DNA from: CBDCGW01 sp964430745
GTDB taxonomy: Bacteria > Acidobacteriota > UBA890
Reading direction: 5' to 3'
Assembly: GCA_964430745.1 (NCBI GenBank)
Contig: CAYSHI010000166.1
Location: forward strand, 1 to 14,641
Length of the DNA stretch: 14,641 nt
The notes under the pieces are model-generated. The model was not told the DNA's origin. It searched no databases and was given only the letters and a program-made list of their open reading frames with translations. Shown in pieces: positions 5,593 to 12,731 of this stretch. The position numbers were made by a program, and so were the translations under genes. Within the stretch, counting starts at the first letter, position 1. Each line of letters opens with the position of its first letter.

Positions 5593-7824
5593 TTAGAGCT
5601 TCGCCTCGAGCTCTTCCAGCTCGAAAGCCTCGATGGCGTCGCCGATCTTCACGTCGGAGAAGTTGGCAATGGCGATGCCGCATTCGAATCCCTGCTGGAC
5701 CTCGGGAACATCGTCCTTGAACCGCCGCAACGAACCAACCTTGCCCTCGAAGATGATGACCGAGTCGCGCACCAGGCGCACCCGCGCGCTGCGCGTGATC
5801 TTGCCCTCGGTTATGTAGCAGCCGGCGATGGCGCCCACTCGCGGAATACGAAACGTATCGCGCACCTCGGCCGAGCCCACCGCCGTCTCGCGAAACTCCG
5901 GCCGGAGCTTGCCAATCATGGCCTGCTTGAACTCGTCGAGAAGGTGATAGATGACGGTGTAAAGCCGCAGGTCGACACCTTCGCGCGAGGCGATCTCGGC
6001 AACGCCGCGCTCGGGTCGCACGTTGAACCCGACGATGATGGCGTTGGAGGCGGACGAGAGCAGGACATCCGATTCCGTGATGCCGCCGGGCGCGGCGTGG
6101 ATGATGTTGACCTCGACCTTTTCGCCGGAGAGCTTTGATAGCGAGTCCCTGAGTACCTCTATGGAACCGCGGGCGTCGGCTTTGATGAGGACCGGCATCT
6201 CGATACGCTCGCCCTGGCGCAATTGAGTGTGCAGATCTTCCAGCGTCAACCGACTGCCGACGGCGAGCGATTCCTGCCGCTGCCGATCCTGGCGAATGTC
6301 GGAGACCTTGCGAGCCAATGTCGCCGCCTCGACCACCTGGAAGTGGTCTCCGGCCTCGGGAACTCCACCGAGGCCCAGCACCTCGATCGCCGTCGACGGA
6401 CCGGCCTCTTTGAGCTGGTCGCCGCGGTCGTCCACCATGGCCCGCACCTTTCCGCTCTCCGCACCGGCCACGAGATTGTCACCGACCTTCAACGTTCCCT
6501 CACCGACGACGAGCGTGGCCACGGCGCCCCGCTGACGATCGAGGCGGGCCTCGAGAATGGTGCCGCTCGCCGGCACGTCGGTGCTCGCCTTGAGCTCGGC
6601 CAGCTCCGCCGTCAGAGCGATCATCTCGAGTAGGTCGCCGAGGTTCTGCTTGAGCTTGGCGGACACCTCGACGGTGACGGTATCTCCTCCCCAGCTTTCG
6701 GGGGCCAAGTTGTTTTCCGCCAGTTGCTGCTTGACGCGATCGACGTTCGCGTTCGGCCGATCGATCTTGTTGATGGCGACGATGATCGGCACTTCCGCGG
6801 CGCGAGCGTGATCGATAGCTTCGATGGTCTGGGGCATCACCCCGTCGTCTGCGGCCACGACCAGAACAACGATGTCCGTAACCTGCGCGCCGCGCAGCCG
6901 CATGCGGGTGAACGCTTCGTGGCCCGGCGTATCGATGAACGTGATCCGGCTGCCGTCATGCTCGACCATCGAGGCGCCGATGTGCTGCGTGATGCCTCCC
7001 GCTTCGCGGTCGGCCACGTTGGTAGCGCGGATCGAGTCGAGCAACAGTGTCTTGCCGTGATCGACATGCCCCATGATCGTGACCACGGGGGAGCGTAGCG
7101 TCAGGTCTTCTCGATCAGCCACCTGGGCATCGCCCAGCAGCACTTCGTCGGCGCGCAGCTCGCGCGCCTCCACGCCGAAATGACCTGCGATCGCGATCGC
7201 CGCGGCAACCTCCAGCGGCGCGTTCACGTTGGCCATGACGCCGCCCTGCATCAACTCACGCAGCACATCCGTGGGGGCGAGACCCAGCTTTACGGCCAGC
7301 TCCTTGACCGTCGTACCATCCTCGACCGTTACGGTGCCGTCGGCTGCGGTAACCGGGTCCGGGGTCGGCATCGGCGCCGGCTCGGGCTCCGGTGCAGGTT
7401 CGGGAGCCGGCGTCGGCTCGGGCGTTGCCGCGGGCGCCGATTCCGGCTTCGGCTCGGCCGCAACATCGGGCTTCGCTGCTTCCGTCTCCTCCGCAGGCGC
7501 CTCTTTCACGGTTGAGCCCGCGTCATCGGCCGTCTTCGCGGCCTTCGTCTTGGTTACCGTCTTTGCGGCGGCCTTCTTCGTCGTCTTCTTCTTTGCTGCT
7601 GTTTTCTTCTTCGCCGCAGGCGTCTTCTTTGCCTCCGCGGCGGTTGTCGCGGCCTTCTCGGGATCTGCGGGCGCGCTCTTGCCCAGGCTCGCCGCGACAC
7701 GCGCGCCGTCCTCCTCGCTTACCGCGGAATGGACGCTCGTAAGCTCCAGACCGAGTTCGTTGAGCGCGGCCAGAGCCTCCTTGCTCTCGATACCGAGCTT
7801 CTTTGCCAGCTCATAAACACGCAT
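5593..7824 (-). CDS. infB: Translation initiation factor IF-2
   Basis: IF2 is the GTPase that brings fMet-tRNA to the 30S P site and promotes subunit joining. The 743-residue protein has an IF2_N module at 1-45, a low-complexity linker (about 50-160) and a second IF2_N module at about 166-215. The GTPase domain follows, with G1 GHVDHGKT (252-259), G2 GGITQHIG (276-283), G3 DTPGH (298-302), G4 NKID (352-355) and G5 SAK (388-390). Domains II, III and IV run to the C-terminus, with IHAAPGGITESDV and GFECGI among the conserved motifs. The linker has a Lys/Ala-rich half (66-97) and a Pro/Glu/Ala-repeat half (122-157). The residue after the G1 threonine is Leu where Ser or Thr is common, but the P-loop is intact. 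The ATG at 7824 has GAGGAG about 12 bases upstream and follows nusA by 26 bases; ylxR and ylxQ are absent. Confidence 0.98.
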   Translation of the reverse strand: MRVYELAKKLGIESKEALAALNELGLELTSVHSAVSEEDGARVAASLGKSAPADPEKAATTAAEAKKTPAAKKKTAAKKKTTKKAAAKTVTKTKAAKTADDAGSTVKEAPAEETEAAKPDVAAEPKPESAPAATPEPTPAPEPAPEPEPAPMPTPDPVTAADGTVTVEDGTTVKELAVKLGLAPTDVLRELMQGGVMANVNAPLEVAAAIAIAGHFGVEARELRADEVLLGDAQVADREDLTLRSPVVTIMGHVDHGKTLLLDSIRATNVADREAGGITQHIGASMVEHDGSRITFIDTPGHEAFTRMRLRGAQVTDIVVLVVAADDGVMPQTIEAIDHARAAEVPIIVAINKIDRPNANVDRVKQQLAENNLAPESWGGDTVTVEVSAKLKQNLGDLLEMIALTAELAELKASTDVPASGTILEARLDRQRGAVATLVVGEGTLKVGDNLVAGAESGKVRAMVDDRGDQLKEAGPSTAIEVLGLGGVPEAGDHFQVVEAATLARKVSDIRQDRQRQESLAVGSRLTLEDLHTQLRQGERIEMPVLIKADARGSIEVLRDSLSKLSGEKVEVNIIHAAPGGITESDVLLSSASNAIIVGFNVRPERGVAEIASREGVDLRLYTVIYHLLDEFKQAMIGKLRPEFRETAVGSAEVRDTFRIPRVGAIAGCYITEGKITRSARVRLVRDSVIIFEGKVGSLRRFKDDVPEVQQGFECGIAIANFSDVKIGDAIEAFELEELEAKL

Positions 7825-7850
7825 GGACTCTTGTTGCTCCTCGGCTTCGC

Positions 7851-9410
7851 TCAGGCGGGAGCCTCGACGACCTCTTCCTCGTCGGTGTCGGAGGACTCCG
7901 ATCCGACGGCGGCGTCGTCTTCGCTCTCATTCGGAGCCTCGGTCACGGCGGCTTCGTCAACGGCCGCCGGTTCCTCGGCAAGATCGGTTTCAACTTCAAT
8001 ATCGGGCGCCGCGGCCAGTCCGGAGAGAACCGCGGCGGTATCAATCAGGGCGTGCTTCTCAGGGGCCGCAGGCTTCGCCGGCTTTGCGACAGACTCTTCG
8101 GACACGTCGGCGGACGGCCCCCGATCGGGCGTCTCCGGCTCTTCCTTGACCGAGCCGGCGAGCGCCTCCGCCGCCGCTGCCAATATCTTCCCGGCGCCGA
8201 CTGGGCCGATTCCCTCGATTTCGGTAAGTGCGTCGACCCCGCCGTCGACAACGTCTCCAACGTTCTTGACGCCGGCAGCGATCATCGCTTCCGCGGTCTT
8301 GCCGCCCACTCCCTCGAGCGACTCGACGGGCTCTTCCCGCGCGGCCATCTGCGCGAGGGCCATCTCCACTTCTTTCTTCTTGTCTTGTTCGCTCTTGATG
8401 TCGATCTTGGCGTTCAGCAGCTTGCCGGCCAGACGGACGTTCTGGCCTCGCTTGCCGATGGCCAGCGAGAGCTGGTCTTCGTCGACCACTACCTCGAGAT
8501 GCCGCTCCTCACTGTCGATGACCGCCACACGGTTGACCCGCGCCGGCTTGAGCGAGTTGATGGCGTACTGCTGCAGGTCGGCCGCCCACTGCACGATGTC
8601 GATCTTCTCGCCGCGCAACTCACGAATGATCGACTGCACCCGGGAGCCCCTCATTCCCACACACGCGCCTACCGGATCGACGTCCGGCTCGGTGGAGTGA
8701 ACCGCGACCTTGGCCCGGTCGCCGCCCTCACGCACCGCACCCTTGATGCTGACGGTTTCGTCGTAAATCTCCGGCACCTCCATCTCGAAGAGGCGCCTGA
8801 GGAGATCGGGAGCGACGCGCGATACTACGACCTGCGGACCGCGCGACACCTTGAGTACGTCGACGATGACCACTCGGATGCGGTCGCCGATGTTGTAGTG
8901 CTCGGCACGCGATTGCTCGCGCCGCGGCAACAAGCCCTCCGTGCGACCCAGATCCACGACCATGTCGCCACGCTCGAAGCGCTTCACGAGTCCCGTGATC
9001 AGCTCCCCGGTGCGCTCGATGAACTCGTCGAAGATGTTCTCCCGTTCGGCGTCGCGAACCTTCTGGAAAATGACCTGCTTGGCGGCCTGGGCGGCGATAC
9101 GTCCCAGATCCTCGGCTTCCCGTGGAATCTCGACGGAGTCTCCCACCTTGGCTTCGGCGTCGAACTCGTGCGCACCGTCCTCGCTGATTTCCAGATCCGC
9201 GTCTTCGACCTCTTCCACGACCTGCTTGACGGCGAACACCTGCACCTCGCCGGTCTCGCGATTGAGCGTGGCGCGGTGCTCCTCTTCCGTCTTGTGGAAC
9301 TTCTTCGAGGCGACCGCCATCGCCTCCTCGACGGCCTCGATGATGACGTCGGGAGGAATGTTCTTCTCGCGCCCGATCTGCTCGATTGTCTGCAGCAACA
9401 AACGCGACAT
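7851..9410 (-). CDS. nusA: Transcription termination/antitermination factor NusA
   Basis: NusA binds RNA polymerase and nascent RNA, modulating pausing, termination and rRNA antitermination. The 519-residue protein has the N-terminal RNAP-binding domain (about 1-125), S1 (about 133-200), KH1 (GACVGMRGSRVQSI, 248-261) and KH2 (LAIGKRGQNVRLA, 316-328). A helix-hairpin-helix module follows (about 363-415, GVGGKTAEAMIAAG and IEGIGPVGAGKI). The last ~100 residues are a disordered-looking Ala/Glu/Ser/Asp tail. I start at the ATG at 9410, giving MSRLLLQTIEQIGREKNI, the usual NusA beginning; a TTG at 9422 would add four residues. Neither has a clear Shine-Dalgarno. The gene follows rimP by 39 bases and precedes infB by 26, the conserved rimP-nusA-infB order. 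Confidence 0.97.
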   Translation of the reverse strand: MSRLLLQTIEQIGREKNIPPDVIIEAVEEAMAVASKKFHKTEEEHRATLNRETGEVQVFAVKQVVEEVEDADLEISEDGAHEFDAEAKVGDSVEIPREAEDLGRIAAQAAKQVIFQKVRDAERENIFDEFIERTGELITGLVKRFERGDMVVDLGRTEGLLPRREQSRAEHYNIGDRIRVVIVDVLKVSRGPQVVVSRVAPDLLRRLFEMEVPEIYDETVSIKGAVREGGDRAKVAVHSTEPDVDPVGACVGMRGSRVQSIIRELRGEKIDIVQWAADLQQYAINSLKPARVNRVAVIDSEERHLEVVVDEDQLSLAIGKRGQNVRLAGKLLNAKIDIKSEQDKKKEVEMALAQMAAREEPVESLEGVGGKTAEAMIAAGVKNVGDVVDGGVDALTEIEGIGPVGAGKILAAAAEALAGSVKEEPETPDRGPSADVSEESVAKPAKPAAPEKHALIDTAAVLSGLAAAPDIEVETDLAEEPAAVDEAAVTEAPNESEDDAAVGSESSDTDEEEVVEAPA

Positions 9411-9449
9411 TATGGTTGCCAACTAGTAGTGATCAATTTTGCCAAATTC

Positions 9450-9917
9450 CTAGAGTTGGGGATCCAGACGGGCCTTGCGGACCTTCTCCAGCGGAATATC
9501 GAACCGCTGTCCGACGTCGTCGGCAACCGTCACGATCTCGTCCTCGAGCTTCTCGAGCGTGCCGCGAAAACGGCGTCGTCCGAGCACCGGGGCGCTGGTC
9601 TGAATGCGTACCGGCTCGCCCGCGAAGCGTTGATAATCCTCCGGAGTGATCAAAGGCCGATCGAGACCGGGGGAAGAAACCTCGAGGTGGTAGGCGTGCG
9701 GGATGAAGTCCTCGACGTCGAGCACCGCCGAAACCTGACGGCTCACGGCGGTGCAATGTTCGATCGTGACGCCATCCACGTGGTCGATGAACAAACGCAG
9801 GACCCAGCGCTCCGCGTCGCGCACGTATTCGCAGTGCACGAACTCGCAGCCCTCCCGGGCTGCCACGCGCGCCGCCAGTGGGGCAACGCGCTCTTCGACC
9901 GTCGGCGTCTCGACCAC
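9450..9917 (-). CDS. rimP: Ribosome maturation factor RimP
   Basis: RimP is a 30S maturation factor acting on the S12-containing region of the small subunit. The 155-residue product shows the family core: an N-terminal alpha-beta domain with CEFVHCEYVRD and RLFIDHVDGVTIEHCTAVSRQ, then the signature LEVSSPGLDRPL, followed by the C-terminal Sm-like barrel (VLGRRRFRGTLEKLEDEIVTV...). I choose the GTG at 9917, since GGGGAGG lies 4 bases upstream and the length matches E. coli RimP (150). A GTG at 9965 would put a GC hairpin and T-run inside the coding region and add 16 residues unlike the family. It is the first gene of the minus-strand cluster and divergent from the threonine synthase gene. Confidence 0.95.
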   Translation of the reverse strand: MVETPTVEERVAPLAARVAAREGCEFVHCEYVRDAERWVLRLFIDHVDGVTIEHCTAVSRQVSAVLDVEDFIPHAYHLEVSSPGLDRPLITPEDYQRFAGEPVRIQTSAPVLGRRRFRGTLEKLEDEIVTVADDVGQRFDIPLEKVRKARLDPQL

Positions 9918-9921
9918 GTAG

Positions 9922-9928
9922 CCTCCCC
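9922..9928 (-). promoter_or_regulatory. Shine-Dalgarno deciding the GTG start of rimP
   Basis: The minus strand reads GGGGAGG, CTAC, GTG. The identical GGGGAGG core precedes the TTG start of truB. It makes the GTG at 9917 much more likely than the in-frame GTG at 9965. Confidence 0.7.
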
Positions 9929-9942
9929 GAACTGTAGGCAAA

Positions 9943-9965
9943 GAAAAAAGCGGGCCGGGGCCCAC
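9943..9965 (-). terminator. Terminator-like hairpin with T-run in the rimP leader
   Basis: On the minus strand GTGGGCCCCGGCCCGC is followed directly by TTTTTTC and TTT. GGGC and GCCC can pair around a CCCG tetraloop, with one or two further pairs in alternative registers, and six consecutive T follow (complement of 9944-9949). It lies about 26 bases before the rimP start and downstream of the candidate promoter. If it works it would attenuate transcription into rimP-nusA-infB rather than end an upstream gene, since the neighbour is divergent. The stem is short, which limits confidence. Confidence 0.4.
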
Positions 9966-9996
9966 TCCGTGCGAACACCCATTAAGTTACCGGGAG

Positions 9997-10025
9997 AAGG
10001 TACCAAAAGGTCCCCGTTCTTTCAA
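9997..10025 (-). promoter_or_regulatory. Candidate sigma-70-type promoter for the rimP-nusA-infB cluster
   Basis: On the minus strand TTGAAA (10020-10025, five of six to TTGACA) is followed after 17 bases by TACCTT (9997-10002). The first gene, rimP, starts about 80 bases downstream, and the terminator-like hairpin falls between them. The -10 box matches the consensus at only three positions. The same hexamer and spacer length occur upstream of rpsO, which gives some mutual support. Confidence 0.35.
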
Positions 10026-10034
10026 CGCGACGCC

Positions 10035-10050
10035 GGGCCGCAGGCGGCCC
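10035..10050. repeat. GC hairpin in the divergent intergenic region
   Basis: GGGCCG (10035-10040) and CGGCCC (10045-10050) form a perfect 6-base-pair inverted repeat with a 4-base spacer. It lies just upstream of the candidate rimP -35 box. A second one, GGCCGT (10120-10125) with ACGGCC (10135-10140), lies 29 bases before the threonine synthase start. Both may be chance in GC-rich spacer DNA. I see no convincing promoter for the plus-strand gene in 10026-10168. Confidence 0.25.
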
Positions 10051-10168
10051 CACAAGGCCGATTTCCGCCCTCGCACCGCGGCGGGTAACATGTTCCGAGC
10101 ACGGGTCGAGACGCACCGAGGCCGTGGCCGAAGGACGGCCCGGCCTTCACTTCCGGGATCAGCCAAGC

Positions 10169-11365
10169 ATGCTCGAATCCACACTCGTCGAACTCTACTG
10201 CCCACGCACTGGGAAGGTCTACGACGCCGACCGCGTGCAAACGCTCTCGGAGGTCGCCGGCCCACTGTACGCCCGCTACGACCTGGAAGCGGCGGCCTCG
10301 AGCTGGGAGGGGGGCGCCGGCTTGGCCGGTCGTCCCACCGGCCTGTGGCGATACGCGGACATTCTTCCGGTACGCGATCCGCGCTTCCGACTGAGCCTCG
10401 GCGAGGGTGGAACGCCGCTGCTCGCAGCGAAACGACTCGGCCGCCGCGTGGGCGTCGACAAACTGCTTGTCAAAGATGAAGGGCTCAACCCCACCGGCTC
10501 GTTCAAGGCTCGCGGCTTGTGTATGGCGGTCAGCCGCGCCGTAGAGCTCGGCGTGACATCCCTGGCGGTACCTACCGCGGGCAACGCCGGCGGCGCCATG
10601 GCAGCCTATGCCGCTCGCGCGGGTCTTCCGGCAACGGTGTACATGCCGACCGACGCACCCGGCGAATTCGTCGACGAATGCAGGGGTCTGGGAGCGGAGG
10701 TCATCCTCGTCGAGGGACTGATCACCGACGCGGGGGCGCGCCTCGCCGCCGATATGCAGGAGCGCGGGTTCTTCAGCGTCGCCACGCTCAAGGAGCCCTA
10801 TCGCGTGGAGGGCAAGAAGACGATGGGTATCGAGCTTGCCGAGCAAAGCGGCTGGAAGCTGCCCGACGTGATCCTTTACCCCACCGGCGGCGGCACCGGC
10901 CTCGTGGGCATGTGGAAAGCCTTCGACGAGCTCGAGGCGCTCGGCTGCATCGGCCCCGAGCGCCCGCGCATGATCTCCGTGCAGTCGACCGGCTGCGCGC
11001 CGGTGATCCGTGCGTTCGAGGCGGGTGACACGTCCGTCACCCCCTGGGAGGGAGCGGCGACGGTGGCGGACGGGCTGCGCGTGCCGATGATGGTCGGCGA
11101 CCAGGAGATCCTGAGAGCGCTGCGGGAGTCGGGCGGCACAGCCGTCGCCGTGCCCGACGAGGAGTCGATGGCGTTCGTCGACCGCCTCGGCGCCGACGAG
11201 GGCATCTACGGAGCTCCGGAAGACGGCGCGGCCGTGGCCGCGATACCTCGCCTGCTGGAACGCGGCGACCTCGACAAGGACGAGACCGTGGTCTGCTTCT
11301 TGACAGGTAGCGGGTACAAGTACCGCAGCGGCATGAAGCGCTTCGCGGCGGCGCAGAGCGCCTGA
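10169..11365 (+). CDS. thrC: Threonine synthase-like fold-type II PLP enzyme
   Basis: Threonine synthase converts O-phospho-L-homoserine to L-threonine using pyridoxal phosphate. The 398-residue protein has an N-terminal segment with LYCPRTGKVYD and ARYDL, as in the threonine synthase subfamily with a degenerate zinc ribbon (one Cys remains). GEGGTPLL (78-85) and KDEGLNPTGSFKARG (102-116) follow, with K113 as the likely Schiff-base lysine. TAGNAGGAMAAYAA binds the PLP ring region, and PTGGGTGLVGMWKAF is the phosphate-binding glycine loop. The ATG at 10169 is preferred over a GTG at 10124 because the family begins near LxCxxTG. The Shine-Dalgarno is weak (GGGA about 10 bases upstream). The asparaginase gene starts 7 bases after its stop, suggesting co-transcription. 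A related PLP lyase activity cannot be excluded from sequence alone. Confidence 0.88.
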   Translation: MLESTLVELYCPRTGKVYDADRVQTLSEVAGPLYARYDLEAAASSWEGGAGLAGRPTGLWRYADILPVRDPRFRLSLGEGGTPLLAAKRLGRRVGVDKLLVKDEGLNPTGSFKARGLCMAVSRAVELGVTSLAVPTAGNAGGAMAAYAARAGLPATVYMPTDAPGEFVDECRGLGAEVILVEGLITDAGARLAADMQERGFFSVATLKEPYRVEGKKTMGIELAEQSGWKLPDVILYPTGGGTGLVGMWKAFDELEALGCIGPERPRMISVQSTGCAPVIRAFEAGDTSVTPWEGAATVADGLRVPMMVGDQEILRALRESGGTAVAVPDEESMAFVDRLGADEGIYGAPEDGAAVAAIPRLLERGDLDKDETVVCFLTGSGYKYRSGMKRFAAAQSA

Positions 11366-11372
11366 GCCGGCA

Positions 11373-12377
11373 TTGTCCGCGCACGACGAACTACCGACGC
11401 TGCTCGCGGTGTTCACCGGCGGCACCATCTCCTGCACGCTCGATGCGGACACCGGCCTGCCGACTCCATCGCTGACGGGCGGGCAGATTCTGGCGCGTAC
11501 GCCCGGGCTCGAAGCGGTGTGTCGCGTCGTCATCGACGACTTCGGCCGCTTCCCCGGGCCTCACATGCATCCTGAGCGGATGCTCCAGCTCGCCGCCCGT
11601 ATCCGCGGCGCCACCGACAACGGCGCCATCGACGGCGTCATCGTCGCCCACGGCACCGACGTCATCGAAGAGACCTCCTTCGTGCTCGATCGGGTGCTCG
11701 GCGCCCGCATCCCCGTCGTCGTATACGGCGCCATGAAGCTGGTTTCGGATCCTGCCTGGGATGGCCCGGCCAACCTGCTGTCGGCGGCTCGCGTTGCAAG
11801 CCACCCCGCTTCCGCCGGCCGCGGCACCATGGTGGTAATGGCGGATTCCATTCACGCGGCCGCCGAGGTCGTCAAGGTGCATGCGGAGTCGTACGACTCC
11901 TTCGCGAGCCCCCAGAGCGGCCCCCTCGGCGTCGTGGACCGCGACAACGTGATCTTTTTCGCTCCCCCGTATCGCCCCTCCCTGCCCGACTTCGACGGCA
12001 CGGCGATCGAGCCGAACGTCGACCTCATCAAGACCGTTGCCGGCGCCGACGGTCGCTACGTGGCGGCCAGCCTGGCGGCGGGCGCCGCCGGCCTCGTCGT
12101 CGAAGGCATGGGCCGAGGGAACGTCACACCGGGATTGGCGGAGGCCATCAAGGAAGCCGCCCCGACGATTCCCGTCGTCATGACCACACGCTGTGCACGC
12201 GGCCGCGCCGCCCCCATGTACGGGTACGACGGCGGTGCCGCCACTTTGGAGCGCAGCGGAGTGATCTTCGCCGACCATCTCCCCGGCCCCAAAGCGCGAC
12301 TATTGCTCATGCTGCTGCTCGGCAAAGGAGCCTCCGCGGGGGAAATCAAGGCCGCTTTCGAGCGGGATCGATACTGA
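11373..12377 (+). CDS. L-asparaginase (bacterial AnsA/AnsB-type amidohydrolase)
   Basis: This enzyme type hydrolyses L-asparagine to aspartate and ammonia. The 334-residue protein has TGGTI (15-19) near the N-terminus with T18 as the expected nucleophile. HGTD (93-96), the second catalytic motif, and K168 in EVVKVHAESYDSFASP complete the Thr-Lys-Asp triad, and GMGRGNVTP is the conserved C-terminal-domain glycine motif. The mobile loop after TGGTI lacks the tyrosine seen in E. coli AnsB (Tyr25). No signal peptide is visible, so a cytoplasmic location is likely. The start is a TTG at 11373, 7 bases after the threonine synthase stop, with no clear Shine-Dalgarno; no upstream in-frame start was seen and T18 requires a start close by. 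The pairing suggests a link between aspartate supply and aspartate-derived threonine synthesis, which is inference. Confidence 0.9.
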   Translation: MSAHDELPTLLAVFTGGTISCTLDADTGLPTPSLTGGQILARTPGLEAVCRVVIDDFGRFPGPHMHPERMLQLAARIRGATDNGAIDGVIVAHGTDVIEETSFVLDRVLGARIPVVVYGAMKLVSDPAWDGPANLLSAARVASHPASAGRGTMVVMADSIHAAAEVVKVHAESYDSFASPQSGPLGVVDRDNVIFFAPPYRPSLPDFDGTAIEPNVDLIKTVAGADGRYVAASLAAGAAGLVVEGMGRGNVTPGLAEAIKEAAPTIPVVMTTRCARGRAAPMYGYDGGAATLERSGVIFADHLPGPKARLLLMLLLGKGASAGEIKAAFERDRY

Positions 12378-12383
12378 CGGGCG

Positions 12384-12413
12384 TTGCCTGGCCGGGGGGT
12401 GCGGACGTATCAT
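12384..12413 (+). promoter_or_regulatory. Candidate promoter for tatA-tatC
   Basis: TTGCCT (12384-12389, four of six to TTGACA), an 18-base spacer and TATCAT (12408-12413, five of six to TATAAT) lie in the 88-base gap between the asparaginase stop and tatA. Start-site prediction by eye in GC-rich DNA is unreliable, but the AT-rich -10 stands out. If real, tatAC would be transcribed independently of the thrC-asparaginase pair. Confidence 0.4.
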
Positions 12414-12465
12414 GGTTCAGGTGTCGCTGTTCGGCGGCTCCTTCTAACGCGCAAACGGAGGCCTG

Positions 12466-12690
12466 ATGTTCGGCTCGATCGGCGGAACGGAGTTGTTGGT
12501 GATCATGTTGATCGCCCTGCTCATCTTCGGCCCCCGCAAGCTCCCCGAGCTGGGGCGGTCAATCGGCAAGGGGCTGTCCGAGTTCAAGCGCGCCTCCAAC
12601 GATCTGAAACGCTCGCTCGAAGAGGAAATCGATCTCGAGGACCGGGGCAAGCACAGCAACCAGATCGGCGGCCCGGACGCCGGCGCCTGA
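12466..12690 (+). CDS. tatA: Twin-arginine translocase pore subunit TatA (TatA/E family)
   Basis: TatA oligomerises in the inner membrane to let folded proteins cross once TatC has bound their twin-arginine signal. The 74-residue protein has a single N-terminal membrane segment (about 7-21, ELLVIMLIALLIF). The hinge FGPRKLPELGRS (21-32) and an amphipathic helix to about residue 50 follow, then a short polar tail. The polar residue at position 9 is Glu, as in many single-TatA or TatB-like proteins, where E. coli TatA has Gln. With no separate tatB here it may serve both functions. The ATG at 12466 is preceded by GGAGG with CCTG between. tatC starts 41 bases after its stop. Confidence 0.95.
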   Translation: MFGSIGGTELLVIMLIALLIFGPRKLPELGRSIGKGLSEFKRASNDLKRSLEEEIDLEDRGKHSNQIGGPDAGA

Positions 12691-12731
12691 GCCTTTCGTC
12701 CAGGGACTGCGTCACGTGTTAACGGGCTGAC

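Noticed and set aside
9918..9965. Longer RimP starting from a GTG at 9965
   Set aside because: It would place the GC hairpin and T-run inside the coding sequence and add residues not seen in the family. The GTG at 9917 has a strong Shine-Dalgarno.
7803..10088. A 761-codon open frame on the plus strand
   Set aside because: It spans the complements of nusA and rimP and the intergenic region, and its product is Arg/Leu/Asp/His-rich without any domain. It is a shadow frame.
10022..11533. A 503-codon open frame on the minus strand
   Set aside because: It is antisense to the threonine synthase gene and crosses into the asparaginase gene; the plus-strand frames have clear catalytic motifs.
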